From the NCBI RefSeq assembly GCF_900168325.1, contig NZ_FVZE01000001.1, positions 1,302,001 through 1,366,000 of the forward strand: a stretch of 64,000 nucleotides of DNA. The letters are read 5' to 3'. The notes beneath the pieces are model-generated. The model saw only the letters and a program-made list of their open reading frames with translations. It was not told the DNA's origin and searched no databases. The DNA comes from Novosphingobium mathurense. GTDB lineage: Bacteria > Pseudomonadota > Alphaproteobacteria > Sphingomonadales > Sphingomonadaceae. Positions 1 through 12,514 of the stretch are shown here, in pieces. Within the stretch, counting starts at the first letter, position 1, and every line of letters begins with the position of its first letter. A program made the position numbers and the translations under genes.

Positions 1-746
1 ATGCGGCAAGGCTGCTGCGCGCCACGCTGGCCAAGCCCGGCTATCGGCCGGCACCGATCGCGATGGGTACCAACACCGATCCCTACCAGCCGATCGAAGC
101 GCAGTACCGGATCACGCGTGAGATCCTGGAGGTCTGCCTCGAGACGCGCCACCCGGTGACGATCACCACGAAGTCCGACCGGGTCCTGCGCGATCTCGAC
201 ATCCTGCGCGCGATGGCACGATTCAATCTGGTCGGCGTGGGCATTTCCGTGACCAGCCTCGATGCCCAACTCTCCCGCCTGCTCGAACCGAGGGCGGCGA
301 CCCCGGCCAGACGAATCGCAGCACTGGGAAAGCTTGTCGAGGCCGGCATTCCCGCCCATGTCTCGATCGCACCGGTCATTCCGGCGATCACCGACCAGTA
401 CCTTGAGGCGATCCTGGAAGCCGCAGCCGGGCAAGGCGTGCGCGGTGCCATGTGGATCATGGTCCGCCTGCCGCACGAGGTCGCGCCGCTGTTTCGCGAA
501 TGGCTGGACGCCCACTTCCCCGACCGGGCCGCCAAGGTAATGGCAACGATTCGCGACATGCGCGGCGGCAAGGACAACGACCCGCGCTTCTTCCAGCGCA
601 TGCGCCCCAGCGGCGTTTGGGCGGACCTGTTCCGCAATCGCTTCCGGCTTGCGGCCAGACGCCACGGCTTCGGCCCACCCGACGTGCATCTGGACTGCTC
701 GGACTTCAAGGCGCCCCATGCAAGCGGACAGTTGTCATTCCTGTAA
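1..746 (+). CDS. Radical SAM protein, PA0069/SplB-like family (3' part; start lies before the window)
   Basis: The reading frame is open from the first bases, so the N-terminus with the CxxxCxxC iron-sulfur motif is missing. The visible part begins with a segment ending KPGYRPAPIAMGTNTDPYQP, typical of the middle of PA0069/Rv2578c-type radical SAM proteins. It continues through the TIM-barrel stretch (RHPVTITTKSDRVLRDLDIL, then VSIAPVIPAITD) to a basic C-terminal tail. These proteins are assumed to bind a [4Fe-4S] cluster and S-adenosylmethionine; the substrate of this family is unknown to me. Spore photoproduct lyase is a distant relative, but nothing here supports that activity. The family call is fairly firm; the function is open. 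Confidence 0.8.
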   Translation, partial: AARLLRATLAKPGYRPAPIAMGTNTDPYQPIEAQYRITREILEVCLETRHPVTITTKSDRVLRDLDILRAMARFNLVGVGISVTSLDAQLSRLLEPRAATPARRIAALGKLVEAGIPAHVSIAPVIPAITDQYLEAILEAAAGQGVRGAMWIMVRLPHEVAPLFREWLDAHFPDRAAKVMATIRDMRGGKDNDPRFFQRMRPSGVWADLFRNRFRLAARRHGFGPPDVHLDCSDFKAPHASGQLSFL

Positions 747-858
747 ACACGGCTCGCCTCTGAAAATACTCACCTCAGCGAAGGCAATGACACTTTTGAA
801 ACAACTCGAGGGGTGGCGGGTTCTTCGGTGCAGATAGGGAATTCAAAAGGAGGTCTTT

Positions 859-1140
859 ATGGCCGAAGAATACACCACCACCGAAACCACCCGTGAATCG
901 ACGCAGGCCCCGCACACCACCGTAATTCACGAAAAGAGTTCTTCGAGCGGGACCGGAATCATCATGGCGGTCATTGTTCTTGTTGCAGTTATTGGCGGCA
1001 TTTACCTGTTCAGCCAGACCTCGACCAGCGAAGCGGCGAAGGACAATGCCATTGCCAATGCAGCGAACAGCGTGGGCAATGCGGCCGAGCAGGTCGGCGA
1101 TGCCGCCGAAAACGCTGCCGGTAACGTCGCCAATCGGTAA
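859..1140 (+). CDS. Small single-span membrane protein, unknown function
   Basis: A 93-aa protein with a very strong ribosome-binding site (AAAGGAGG about 7 nt before the ATG). Residues 1-32 are hydrophilic and rich in Thr/Ser/Glu. Residues 33-52 form one hydrophobic span (GIIMAVIVLVAVIGGIYLF). Residues 55-93 are an Ala/Asn-rich amphipathic tail with repeated NAAxxVGxAAE units that could form a helix or coiled coil. There is no cleavable signal peptide; topology is likely N-in, C-out. It stands alone between the radical SAM gene and a convergent acyl-CoA synthetase and ends in a strong terminator hairpin. I do not recognise a named family. The strong translation signal suggests an abundant product, perhaps a stress or envelope protein, but that is inference. 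Confidence 0.7.
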   Translation: MAEEYTTTETTRESTQAPHTTVIHEKSSSSGTGIIMAVIVLVAVIGGIYLFSQTSTSEAAKDNAIANAANSVGNAAEQVGDAAENAAGNVANR

Positions 1141-1146
1141 TCCGAG

Positions 1147-1179
1147 CGAAGGCGGCTGCCCGGACGGTCGCCGCCTTCG
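1147..1179. terminator. Hairpin terminator between convergent genes
   Basis: A perfect 10-bp stem (CGAAGGCGGC with GCCGCCTTCG) and a 13-nt loop lie between the stop codons of the small membrane protein and the acyl-CoA synthetase. It lacks a clear T run in either direction, so it may be Rho-assisted. It could serve both genes. Confidence 0.6.
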
Positions 1180-2778
1180 TCATCGCGGTAGCGTGTAGTC
1201 CTTGAACTGGACGCGAAGGTCCTTCTTGCTGATCTTCCCGGTGCCGGTATGCGGAAGGGAGCTCACCAGTTCCACCGCATCGGGCAGCCACCAGCTGGCC
1301 ACCTTGTCGCGCAGGAATTCGCGCACATCTTCACCGCACACATTGCTGCCGCCACGCGGCACGACAATCAGGATGGGCCGTTCGTCCCACTTGGGATGGG
1401 CAACTCCGATGGCCGCCGCTTCAACGACATCCGGGTGCCCCACTGCTGCATTTTCCAGCTCGACCGAGCTGATCCATTCCCCGCCCGACTTGATGACATC
1501 CTTGGTACGGTCGGTCAGCCTGACCGAGCCGTCCGGCAGGATCGTCGCCACGTCCCCGGTATCGAACCAGCCCTGTTCATCCGAGGCATCTTCCTCCGTC
1601 TTGAAGTAGCGCCTGATCGTCCAGTGCCCGCGCACCTGCAGCGCGCCGGAGGTCGTGCCATCGTGCGGAAGCAGCGTTTCGTGGTCGTCCAGCGAAACGA
1701 TGCGAACCTCGCTGCCGTAGACGACCCTGCCCTGCAGGCATTTGCGATCGACCTGCTCGTCGAACGACAGCGCGTCCCAATCGGCCCCTTCGTAGGAGAC
1801 CGTTGCGATCGGCGAAGTCTCGGTCATGCCCCAGGCATGGCCCACCCGCACGCCGCTGCGCATCAGCCGTTCCACCACGCTGCGCGGAAACGCCGCGCCG
1901 CCTGAAATGGCATATGCGATCGGGGGCATGTCCTTGCCCGTCTCGTCGAGGTGCTGAAGAAAGGCGAACCAGACCGTCGGCACGCCCGCGACATGCGAGA
2001 CCTGTTCCTTCTCGATCAGCGCGCAAAGGGCCGAAGGATCGTTGACCTGGCTGTAGACCAGCTTCGCTCCCGTCGCCGCACAGCCCCACGGCATGCCCCA
2101 GTTGTTGGCATGGAACATCGGCACGATCGGCAGCACACAGGATCGCGGCTCCAGCGCCAGGCATGACGTCCCGATCATCGCCAGCGTATGCAGCATGTTC
2201 GAACGGTGCGAGTAGAGCACGCCCTTCGGGTGCCCGGTCGTGCCGCTGGTGTAGCACAGCATGCACGGGTCGCGCTCATCCCCGCTCGTCCACTGGGCCT
2301 CGCCGTCTTCGGCGCCGATCCAGTCGTCGAAGGCCGGTGCATGCTCGTGCGAATCGAAGCAGATGTAGTGCTCGATTCCCGGACACAGCGGGCGCAGGCG
2401 ATCGACTATGGGCTGGAATGCCGCATCATAGATGAGCACCCGGTCTTCGGCATGGTTTATGATGAAACCGAGCTGGTCGTCGAAAAGGCGCGGATTGATC
2501 GTGTGCAGCACGCAACCGGCCCCGGGCGCGCCGTACCAGGTCACAAGATGGCGCGAATGGTTCATCGCCAGCGTCGCAACACGGTCCTGCGGCTGCAAGC
2601 CGAGGCGCCGCAGGGCCTGCACCATCTTCAGCGCATCGCGCCGAACTTCCCGCCAGTTGGTGCGGGACTGCGTTCCATCGGCCCAGTGCGTTACGATCTC
2701 GCGGTCGCCATGCTCCCGCGCGGCGTGGTCGATCAGACCCGTGACCCGCAGTTCCCAATCCTGCATCGCACCCAGCAT
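1180..2778 (-). CDS. Long/medium-chain fatty acid--CoA ligase (AMP-forming)
   Basis: A 532-aa member of the ANL adenylating superfamily. It would activate a carboxylic acid with ATP to an acyl-adenylate and transfer it to CoA. The AMP-binding P-loop YTSGTTGHPKG lies at residues 176-186. GMTET (A5-type motif) follows in the middle, then the GWFDTGDVA hinge region with TDRTKDVIKSGGEWIS, and the C-terminal catalytic lysine motif GTGKISKKDL. Length and motifs match AlkK/FadD-like medium- or long-chain acyl-CoA synthetases; the substrate cannot be read from sequence. The ATG at 2778 has a good ribosome-binding site (AGGAG, 5-6 nt away); an ATG four codons later is an alternative. It lies 100 bp downstream of dnaE on the same strand, a gap large enough for its own promoter. 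Confidence 0.88.
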   Translation of the reverse strand: MLGAMQDWELRVTGLIDHAAREHGDREIVTHWADGTQSRTNWREVRRDALKMVQALRRLGLQPQDRVATLAMNHSRHLVTWYGAPGAGCVLHTINPRLFDDQLGFIINHAEDRVLIYDAAFQPIVDRLRPLCPGIEHYICFDSHEHAPAFDDWIGAEDGEAQWTSGDERDPCMLCYTSGTTGHPKGVLYSHRSNMLHTLAMIGTSCLALEPRSCVLPIVPMFHANNWGMPWGCAATGAKLVYSQVNDPSALCALIEKEQVSHVAGVPTVWFAFLQHLDETGKDMPPIAYAISGGAAFPRSVVERLMRSGVRVGHAWGMTETSPIATVSYEGADWDALSFDEQVDRKCLQGRVVYGSEVRIVSLDDHETLLPHDGTTSGALQVRGHWTIRRYFKTEEDASDEQGWFDTGDVATILPDGSVRLTDRTKDVIKSGGEWISSVELENAAVGHPDVVEAAAIGVAHPKWDERPILIVVPRGGSNVCGEDVREFLRDKVASWWLPDAVELVSSLPHTGTGKISKKDLRVQFKDYTLPR

Positions 2779-2878
2779 CGGCTCTCCTCTCTCCGGCTGT
2801 GCATTTGCGCACTTATGCCTTGAGACAGGAGGGTAATCATCGGCGCGACACTAGGCCATAGGAAACCGATACTTGCGA

Positions 2879-6484
<3,606 letters not shown>

Positions 6485-6636
6485 AATGGGAATTTAGGCA
6501 TCGCGCGCCCGCGCGATCAAGGCCGCGCTGGGGACAAAGCGGGGGATAGCGCGCAATGCCGAAACGGGAATTTGCCAGAGTGGGAATTGCGAACGCTTGC
6601 CCGGCCTACGCGCAATCGCGGAACGCGCCTGCCGGA

Positions 6637-7116
6637 TCAGAGCAGCGCCTCGATGTCCTTTTCGAGGCTTTCCGGCTTGTCGGTCGGACTGAACCGTCGC
6701 ACGACCTTGCCATCCCGGTCGATCAGGAACTTGGTGAAGTTCCATTTGATCTTCTTCGTGCCCAGCACACCGGGTGCTCCTGCCTTGAGCCAGTCGAACA
6801 ACGGGTCCGCTCCCGGGCCGTTGACCTCGATCTTGCCCATGAGCGGGAACGAAAGGCCGAAATTCACTTCGCAGAATTCGGCGATCTCGTCGGCAGAGCC
6901 CGGCTCCTGCCCGCCGAACTGGTTGCAGGGAAAGGCGATCACTTCGAAGCCGCGGTCGCCGTACTTGCGCCAGAGCGCTTCGAGCCCCCTGTACTGCGGG
7001 GTGAAGCCACACTTGCTCGCCGTGTTGACCACCAGCAGGACCTTGCCCGCCTTGTCGGCAAGGCTGATCTTTTCGCCGTTGGGAAGTGTCGCATTGAAAT
7101 CTGCGATAGTCTTCAC
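6637..7116 (-). CDS. Glutathione peroxidase (thioredoxin/glutathione-dependent thiol peroxidase)
   Basis: A 159-aa GPx-fold peroxidase that reduces hydroperoxides. The peroxidatic site is a cysteine, not selenocysteine, in VNTASKCGFTPQY. The other tetrad parts are visible: Gln in FPCNQFGGQEPG and Trp/Asn in IKWNFTKFLID. The cysteine in FPCNQF is the likely resolving cysteine, so the enzyme may use thioredoxin. I chose the GTG at 7116 (VKTIADFNATLPNG) because family members start there; an upstream ATG at 7182 would add 22 unusual residues. No signal peptide is seen, so it is cytosolic. It lies 109 bp downstream of the 94-aa gene and 152 bp upstream of the dnaE start. Confidence 0.9.
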   Translation of the reverse strand: MKTIADFNATLPNGEKISLADKAGKVLLVVNTASKCGFTPQYRGLEALWRKYGDRGFEVIAFPCNQFGGQEPGSADEIAEFCEVNFGLSFPLMGKIEVNGPGADPLFDWLKAGAPGVLGTKKIKWNFTKFLIDRDGKVVRRFSPTDKPESLEKDIEALL

Positions 7117-7185
7117 GGTACCGGCCTCTTCATCGCTGATCAGTTTCAAGGAAGTGCTTTGCGGACGCCCTTTCCGCAGCAAGGC

Positions 7186-7208
7186 GAGGCCGGCAGTCAG
7201 CCGGCCTC
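7186..7208. terminator. Perfect 9-bp stem hairpin between the 94-aa gene and gpx
   Basis: GAGGCCGGC pairs with GCCGGCCTC around a 5-nt loop. It lies between the end of the 94-aa gene and the chosen gpx start. No T run follows, so it could be a partial terminator, an attenuator or an mRNA-stabilising element. Confidence 0.45.
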
Positions 7209-7224
7209 AAGCCGTAACAGCAGA

Positions 7225-7509
7225 TCAGTCGGGGCTTTTCGGGAAATCGGCGCGGCGGAAAAGCGCACGGATTTCGCCGATCGACAGGCGGTGATCGCCT
7301 TCCTTCTGGATGGCGTATTCATTCTGCTTTTCCGCAGGCAGATCCATCACGAAATCGATCAGCTGGGCCACGGTGCCGCGACGGATCGTCTTGAACCGGT
7401 GAAACAGACCGCCCCCATCGGCACATTTGTGCAATTCCGCCGAATCATTCCAGCCGAAACCGCGCGGCGCCTCCGGTTCACCCTGGATCGTGGAGGGAGT
7501 GTCGCTCAT
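7225..7509 (-). CDS. Small uncharacterised protein (94 aa)
   Basis: A 94-aa soluble protein starting MSDTPSTIQG; an AAAGGA ribosome-binding site 10 nt upstream decides this start over an in-frame upstream codon. It has no signal peptide or membrane span. A central stretch (GGGLFHRFKTIRRGTVAQLIDFVMDLP) looks helical, followed by a charged segment with HRLSIGEIRALFRR. I do not recognise the family. It follows lolD by 116 bp on the same strand and precedes gpx. The charged C-terminal helix could bind nucleic acid or protein, but nothing diagnostic is visible. Confidence 0.6.
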   Translation of the reverse strand: MSDTPSTIQGEPEAPRGFGWNDSAELHKCADGGGLFHRFKTIRRGTVAQLIDFVMDLPAEKQNEYAIQKEGDHRLSIGEIRALFRRADFPKSPD

Positions 7510-7625
7510 CTGCGTGGTCCTTTCGTTTTCCCTGTGGTTTTCGTTCAACTTGGGCATTGGCCGCAGCGAAATCAACGCAGATCCTTGCGGCGTCCTGCAA
7601 TGATGCAGGCCCCGGAGTTGCAAGG

Positions 7626-8345
7626 CTATTGCAGCACACCGTCATGCAGCCGCACGACGCGGTCCATGCCCTGTGCCAGCCGTTCGTTGTGCGTGGCGAC
7701 CAGAGCGGCGCTGCCCTGCCCGCGCACAAGGCGCAGGAACTGGTCGAAAACCTTGTCCGCAGTCGCCTCGTCGAGGTTGCCGGTCGGTTCGTCAGCCAGC
7801 ACCAGCCGCGGCCGGTTGGCCAGGGCACGGGCCACCGCGACACGCTGCTGCTCACCGCCGGAAAGCTTGCTCGGGCGATGTTCAAGGCGTTGACCAAGAC
7901 CGAGTGCGCCCAGCAGTTCGCGCGCGCGCTCCTCGCATTCCTCGCGCGGCTTGCCGGTGATCAGTTGCGGCAGCACGACATTCTCGATCGCGTTGAAATC
8001 GGGCAGCAGGTGGTGAAACTGGTAGACGAAGCCGATGTGGTCGCGCCGCACCCAGGCGCGTTCGTCCTTGCCCAGCTTGGAAGCATTGATCCCGGCGATC
8101 TCGATGTGGCCGCCAAAGCCCCCTTCGAGCAGACCGATTGCCTGCAGCATCGTCGACTTGCCCGAGCCCGACGGGCCCAGCAGCGCCACGATCTCTCCGG
8201 GACGGATCACCAGGTCGACGCCGCGCAGCACGTCGATGGTCACGCCGCCCTGCTCGAAGCTGCGGGTCAGTTTCTCGATGCGCACGACCGGGGCGCCGCG
8301 CTCGGCGCCGACGTGCGGTTCCTCGAGGTTCACCGGATCACTCAT
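7626..8345 (-). CDS. lolD: Lipoprotein-releasing ABC transporter, ATP-binding subunit
   Basis: A 239-aa ABC ATPase that powers release of mature lipoproteins from the inner membrane to the carrier LolA. Walker [10 protein letters not shown] is at residues 57-65, the signature is [15 protein letters not shown], and Walker B is [12 protein letters not shown] with the adjacent H-loop ATHNE. The NLD after the Walker B glutamate is typical of the MacB/LolD/FtsE group. Its start overlaps the end of lolC by 8 nt, so the two are translationally linked and the partner is clear. The N-terminal ~20 residues are a short non-conserved extension. Confidence 0.93.
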   Translation of the reverse strand: MSDPVNLEEPHVGAERGAPVVRIEKLTRSFEQGGVTIDVLRGVDLVIRPGEIVALLGPSGSGKSTMLQAIGLLEGGFGGHIEIAGINASKLGKDERAWVRRDHIGFVYQFHHLLPDFNAIENVVLPQLITGKPREECEERARELLGALGLGQRLEHRPSKLSGGEQQRVAVARALANRPRLVLADEPTGNLDEATADKVFDQFLRLVRGQGSAALVATHNERLAQGMDRVVRLHDGVLQ

Positions 8346-9579
8346 AACGCAGCACCTGCACGGGATCGGTGCTCGCCGCCTTGAAGGCCGGGTAGAGCGT
8401 GGCGAGGAAACTGAAGGCCAGCGCCATCAGGCAGATCACGGTTATCTCCACCGGATCGGAACGGGCCGGCAATTCGGTCAGGAAGCGGATCGAAGGGTCC
8501 CACAGGTTCTGTCCGGTCACGATTTCCACGAGGCGCACGATCGGCTGGCGGAAATAGAGGAAAACGAAGCCCAGGATCACGCCTGCCCCGGTGCCCAGTG
8601 CGCCGATGCAGAAGCCCGTCGTCACGAAGACCTTGAGCAGCGATTTTCGTGTCGCCCCCATCGTGCGCAGGATCGCGATGTCGCGCGTCTTCGCGCGCAC
8701 CAGCATGATCAGCGAGGAAAGGATGTTGAACACCGCGACCAGCACGATGATCGAGAGCACGACGAACATCGCCACGCGCTCCACCGCCAGCGCTTCGAAC
8801 AGCGAGGCGTTGATCGTCTTCCAGTCGGTAACGATGGCCTGCCCGGCGAGCTTGCGCTCCAGCGGAGCGAGAATCTGGTCGACGCGGTCGGGGTCGGTCG
8901 TGGTCACTTCGATCATGCCGATCGAATCGCCGGTCAGCAGCAGCGTCTGCGCGTCCTTCATCGGCATCACCACGAAGGCCTTGTCGTAGTCATAGACGCC
9001 GATCTCGAAGATCGCGGCAACCCGGTAGGCGATCTGGCGCGGCACGGTACCGAACGGGGTCGAGCGCCCCTGCGGATTGATCACCGTGATCATGTCACCC
9101 ACCTGCGCGCCCAGGTTTTGGGCAAGCTGCGAGCCGATCGCCACGTTGTTGCTGTCGGGCTGGAGCTGGCCGAGGCTGCCGGCCTTAACCTTGTCGCGCA
9201 GCCGGGCGATGTCCTGATCGGTGTTGCCGCGCACGAGGATCGCTTCGACGCGTCCGTTGAAACTGGCCAGCAGCGGCTGCTCGATCAGCGGCGTGGCGCG
9301 GGTGACGCCGGGCGTCTTGCGCACGTCCTCGAGCACGCTCTGCCAATTATCCAGCCGGCCGCCGTATGCCTGGATGATGGCGTGACCGTTCAGGCCCACG
9401 ATCTTGTCGAACAGCTCTGCGCGAAAGCCGTTCATGACACTCATGACGATCACCAGCGCCGCAACGCCGAGCATGACGGCAGCCAGGCTGATGCCCGCGA
9501 CGAGCGCGATGAAGCGCTCGCCCTTTCCGGGCAACATATAACGTTTGGCGATAGTCCATTCGAAGGAAGAAAGGATCAA
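8338..9579 (-). CDS. lolC: Lipoprotein-releasing ABC transporter permease (LolC/E family)
   Basis: A 413-aa inner-membrane permease. There is one hydrophobic span near residues 22-47 ([23 protein letters not shown]), then a large periplasmic MacB-like domain with a [17 protein letters not shown] stretch. Three spans lie in the C-terminal third ([52 protein letters not shown]), followed by the conserved end PVQVLRYE. With LolD it extracts lipoproteins for LolA. Only one permease gene is present here, consistent with organisms using a LolF-like homodimer in place of a LolC/LolE pair; that is inference. It is the first gene of the minus-strand Lol group, with a 295-bp upstream region shared divergently with purF. 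Confidence 0.92.
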   Translation of the reverse strand: MILSSFEWTIAKRYMLPGKGERFIALVAGISLAAVMLGVAALVIVMSVMNGFRAELFDKIVGLNGHAIIQAYGGRLDNWQSVLEDVRKTPGVTRATPLIEQPLLASFNGRVEAILVRGNTDQDIARLRDKVKAGSLGQLQPDSNNVAIGSQLAQNLGAQVGDMITVINPQGRSTPFGTVPRQIAYRVAAIFEIGVYDYDKAFVVMPMKDAQTLLLTGDSIGMIEVTTTDPDRVDQILAPLERKLAGQAIVTDWKTINASLFEALAVERVAMFVVLSIIVLVAVFNILSSLIMLVRAKTRDIAILRTMGATRKSLLKVFVTTGFCIGALGTGAGVILGFVFLYFRQPIVRLVEIVTGQNLWDPSIRFLTELPARSDPVEITVICLMALAFSFLATLYPAFKAASTDPVQVLRYE

Positions 9580-9696
9580 GCGACGGGTCCGTCTGTGATC
9601 TGGTCAATGCGCAGCTGGCATTAAGGACATGAACAAGGGCTTGCAAGCCGCGGGCGAACTTGGCCGGGGACGCGATGCGACACCGGGTTTGTGCCC

Positions 9697-9721
9697 AACC
9701 GACAAGCCCGCTATGTGTTCC
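9697..9721 (-). promoter_or_regulatory. Weak EcfG-like promoter candidate upstream of lolC
   Basis: Read on the minus strand: GGAAC, 17 nt, GTT, about 120 bp upstream of the lolC start. It matches the loose general-stress consensus GGAAC-N16/17-GTT but lacks the extra C of CGTT. It sits in the 295-bp lolC/purF divergent region, where I see no other convincing promoter. Chance occurrence is quite possible. Confidence 0.22.
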
Positions 9722-9874
9722 CTCGACGAGCGGGTCGTGGCGCCGTCATGACCCGGTCACGAAGCGCGCGCAGGAGGCAAAGCTGCACAAGCCTTTTCCA
9801 TCCCCCTTGCAATTGCGGGCGATCCCCGCCAAATGCGCCGCAGATATTGACGCGCCAGCGGGCCGGACGACTCC

Positions 9875-11323
9875 ATGAACCTAACTCACCCCTTTCGTGA
9901 CGCCGACGGGGACAAGCTGCGCGAAGAGTGCGGCGTGTTCGGCGTGATCGGTGCCAAGGATGCGGCAAATGTTGCCGCAGCCGGGCTCCATTCCCTGCAG
10001 CACCGCGGCCAGGAGGCCGTGGGCATCACCAGTTTCAGCGGGACGGAGTTCCACTCCCACCGCGGCCTGGGCCATGTCGCCCAGGTCTTCTCGCAGAGGG
10101 AACTGGACACGCTGCCCGGCACCATGGCCTCGGGCCATGTGCGCTATTCGACGACCGGTGGATCGGGCCTGCGCAACGTGCAGCCGCTCTTCGCCGATCT
10201 CGCTGCGGGCGGCTTCTCGATCGCCCATAACGGCAACATTTCCAATGCGATGACGCTCAAGCGCGATCTCGTGTCGAAGGGGTCGATCTTCCAGTCGACC
10301 TCCGACACCGAGGTGATCATCCACCTCGTCGCGACCAGCCGTTACCCCACCCTGCTCGACCGCTTCATCGATGCCCTGCGCATGGTCGAGGGTGCCTATT
10401 CGCTGATCTGCATGACCTCCGAGGGCATGATTGCGTGCCGCGATCCGCTGGGCATCCGCCCGCTGGTCATGGGCCGTCTCGGCGATGCCACCGTGTTCGC
10501 TTCGGAAACCGTCGCCCTCGACGTGATCGGCGCGGAATTCACCCGCGCGGTCGAGCCGGGCGAACTGGTGCAGGTCGACCACAAGGGCACGATCTCCAGC
10601 CACCGTCCGTTCGGCAGTCCGGCCCCGCGCCCCTGCATCTTCGAACACGTCTATTTCAGCCGCCCCGATTCGGTTATGGACGGCCGCTCGGTCTACGGCG
10701 TGCGCAAACAGATCGGCGTCGAACTGGCCAAGGAAGCACCGGCTCCTGCCGACATCGTGATCCCGGTGCCCGACAGCGGCGTCCCCGCCGCCATCGGCTA
10801 TGCGCAGGAATCGGGCATTCCCTTCGAGCTGGGCATCATCCGTTCGCACTATGTCGGACGCACCTTCATCCAGCCGGGTGACGCTGCCCGCCATGCCGAC
10901 GTGAAGCGCAAGCACAACGCCAACCGCGCCCTCGTGGAAGGCAAGCGCATCATCCTCATCGACGATTCGATCGTGCGCGGCACCACCTCGCTCAAGATCG
11001 TCGAAATGATGCGCGATGCCGGCGCTGCCGAAGTGCACATGCGCATCGCCAGCCCGCCGACCAGCCACTCGTGCTTCTATGGCGTTGACACGCCGGAACG
11101 TTCGAAGCTGCTCGCCGCGAAGATGGACATCCAGGCCATGGCCGAGTTCATCAAGGCCGACAGCCTCGCCTTCGTGTCCATCGACGGCCTCTATCGCGCC
11201 GTCGGCGAAGCGAAGCGCAACAAGAAGTGCCCGCAGTTCTGCGACGCGTGCTTCTCCGGTGAATATCCGACCAAGCTGACCGACTTCACCGAACTTCGTC
11301 CGCAACAGCTTACGGCTGCGTGA
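9875..11323 (+). CDS. purF: Amidophosphoribosyltransferase (first step of purine synthesis)
   Basis: A 482-aa enzyme that makes 5-phosphoribosylamine from PRPP and glutamine. The Ntn glutaminase domain follows an 18-residue propeptide. The sequence REECGVFGV places the catalytic nucleophile at Cys19, exposed after self-cleavage. The PRPP loop is [14 protein letters not shown] in the C-terminal half. Cysteines in [16 protein letters not shown] and [14 protein letters not shown] match the Bacillus-type [4Fe-4S] ligands, so this is the iron-sulfur class and not the E. coli class. Its stop codon overlaps the GTG start of the SDR gene by 4 nt, so the two are co-transcribed. Confidence 0.96.
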   Translation: MNLTHPFRDADGDKLREECGVFGVIGAKDAANVAAAGLHSLQHRGQEAVGITSFSGTEFHSHRGLGHVAQVFSQRELDTLPGTMASGHVRYSTTGGSGLRNVQPLFADLAAGGFSIAHNGNISNAMTLKRDLVSKGSIFQSTSDTEVIIHLVATSRYPTLLDRFIDALRMVEGAYSLICMTSEGMIACRDPLGIRPLVMGRLGDATVFASETVALDVIGAEFTRAVEPGELVQVDHKGTISSHRPFGSPAPRPCIFEHVYFSRPDSVMDGRSVYGVRKQIGVELAKEAPAPADIVIPVPDSGVPAAIGYAQESGIPFELGIIRSHYVGRTFIQPGDAARHADVKRKHNANRALVEGKRIILIDDSIVRGTTSLKIVEMMRDAGAAEVHMRIASPPTSHSCFYGVDTPERSKLLAAKMDIQAMAEFIKADSLAFVSIDGLYRAVGEAKRNKKCPQFCDACFSGEYPTKLTDFTELRPQQLTAA

Positions 11324-12063
11324 CCGACACGATGAGCGACACGGGAAGCGACAAGCCGTTCGAGGGGCAGATTGCGCTCGTCACCGGTGCCAGCCGCGGC
11401 ATCGGCGCCGCCACCGCGCATGCTCTGGCTGCAGCGGGGGCGCATGTCGTGCTGACCGCGCGCGATACCAAGGCGCTCGAAGGTGTCGAGCAGGCGATCT
11501 TCGAAGCCGGCGGTTCGGCCACGATCGCTCCTGTCGATCTCGTGGAGCCCGACGGCATCGCCCGCCTCGCCACGGCAATCTCGCAGCGCTGGGGCAAGCT
11601 CGACATTCTCGTCGTCAATGCCGCGATCCTGCCGGAGCTGACTTCGGTGGCGGACATCGACCAGAAGGCTTTCAACAAGGCCCTGACGACCAACGTGCTG
11701 GCTACCCAGGCGCTGATCGCCAATTTCGACCCGCTTCTGCGCAAGAGCGCCGATGCCCGGGTGATCGGCATGACCACCACGGTCGCAGGCCAGCCCCGTG
11801 CGTTCTGGGGCGCCTACGGGGCGTCAAAGGCCGCCTTCGAGGTCCTTCTGGACTGCTACGGCCAGGAAACCGCCAAGGTTTCGAAGGTCCGCGTCGCCAT
11901 CGTCAATCCCGGAGCCACCCGCACCGCGATGCGCGCCCGCGCCTATCCCGGCGAAGCGCCCGCTTCGGTCAAGCCGCCCGAAGTGGTGGCCGACCGTCTG
12001 GTTGCGCTGCTTGGTGAACCGTTCCCTACGGGACATCGCGAGACCGTTAACCAGCCGGCTTAA
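11320..12063 (+). CDS. Short-chain dehydrogenase/reductase, substrate unknown
   Basis: A 247-aa classical SDR. The Rossmann motif TGASRGIGAA lies near residue 24, the NAA(I) motif follows beta-4 (LDILVVNAAI), and the catalytic YGASK motif (Tyr-x-x-x-Lys) is in GAYGASKAAFE. The usual catalytic serine position reads MTTTVAG, so threonine replaces serine. VNPGATRTAMR is the usual PG motif for cofactor placement. A basic residue in the loop TGASR suggests NADP(H) preference. The GTG start overlaps the purF stop (GTGA), implying coupled translation; an ATG 12 nt later is an alternative. Linkage to purF is probably positional, with no evident purine role. Confidence 0.88.
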   Translation: MTDTMSDTGSDKPFEGQIALVTGASRGIGAATAHALAAAGAHVVLTARDTKALEGVEQAIFEAGGSATIAPVDLVEPDGIARLATAISQRWGKLDILVVNAAILPELTSVADIDQKAFNKALTTNVLATQALIANFDPLLRKSADARVIGMTTTVAGQPRAFWGAYGASKAAFEVLLDCYGQETAKVSKVRVAIVNPGATRTAMRARAYPGEAPASVKPPEVVADRLVALLGEPFPTGHRETVNQPA

Positions 12064-12075
12064 GTCCCCGTTAAC
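12060..12075 (+). promoter_or_regulatory. Full CtrA-binding box upstream of the PilZ gene
   Basis: TTAA (12060-12063), seven bases, then TTAAC (12071-12075) is an exact match to the alphaproteobacterial CtrA consensus TTAA-N7-TTAAC. A further GTTAACC lies at 12046-12052. The box overlaps the SDR stop codon and ends 72 nt before the PilZ start, a fitting distance for a CtrA-activated promoter with the box near -35. Such A/T-only tetrads are rare in this high-GC sequence. Confidence 0.65.
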
Positions 12076-12102
12076 CCCTGCCTGCGATCTTTCGGAGTCA
12101 TT

Positions 12103-12119
12103 CCGGGCATCTTGCCCGG
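12103..12119 (+). terminator. Hairpin after the SDR gene / in the PilZ leader
   Basis: CCGGGCA pairs perfectly with TGCCCGG around a 3-nt loop and is followed by TTT. It could end the purF-SDR transcript or, if the promoter is at the CtrA box, sit in the PilZ 5' leader. Confidence 0.4.
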
Positions 12120-12147
12120 TTTCCGGCTACGACAGGATTGCATCTCC

Positions 12148-12492
12148 ATGGTAGGAACGGAACAGGACAAGTACGAGTTCGCCGCTCAGGAAGACCGCAG
12201 CGCACATCGCGTGAAGCTGACCATACCGGCCGGGCTCCGCCCGTCCGGGGGCCGCAGCTTCCAGACCGTCGTGCGCGATCTCTCCCTTTCCGGCTTCTCG
12301 GCCACGGCGGTCAGCCGCCTGCACCCCGGCACGCGCTGCTGGATCACCTTGCCGGGAATGGAATCGCTCTCGGCGAAAGTCATCTGGTGGGACAACGGCC
12401 TGACCGGCTGTGCCTTCGAGAACCTGCTGAGTCCGATCATTCTCGAGAATATCGTCTCGCGCTGGTCGGACGACCCGACCTACCGCAACTGA
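12148..12492 (+). CDS. PilZ-domain protein, probable cyclic-di-GMP effector
   Basis: A 114-aa protein that is essentially one PilZ domain. The N-terminal region has EDRSAHRVKL in place of the strict RxxxR motif: Arg and His-Arg spaced as R-x-x-H-R. The second signature D/NxSxxG appears as VRDLSLSGFSA. A beta-barrel continues (GTRCWITLPGMESLSAKVIWWDNGLTGCAFE), ending with a helix near SPIILENIV. PilZ domains bind cyclic di-GMP and commonly control motility, development or polysaccharide. The ATG at 12148 is preferred to a TTG 36 nt upstream. It is monocistronic, faces cfa, and has a perfect CtrA box upstream, which suggests cell-cycle-timed expression. Confidence 0.85.
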   Translation: MVGTEQDKYEFAAQEDRSAHRVKLTIPAGLRPSGGRSFQTVVRDLSLSGFSATAVSRLHPGTRCWITLPGMESLSAKVIWWDNGLTGCAFENLLSPIILENIVSRWSDDPTYRN

Positions 12493-12514
12493 CGGATCGG
12501 GAAACCGCGCCCGT

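Noticed and set aside
747..858. Search for a promoter or RNA upstream of the small membrane protein.
   Set aside because: Apart from the ribosome-binding site I found no convincing -35/-10, EcfG or CtrA motif.
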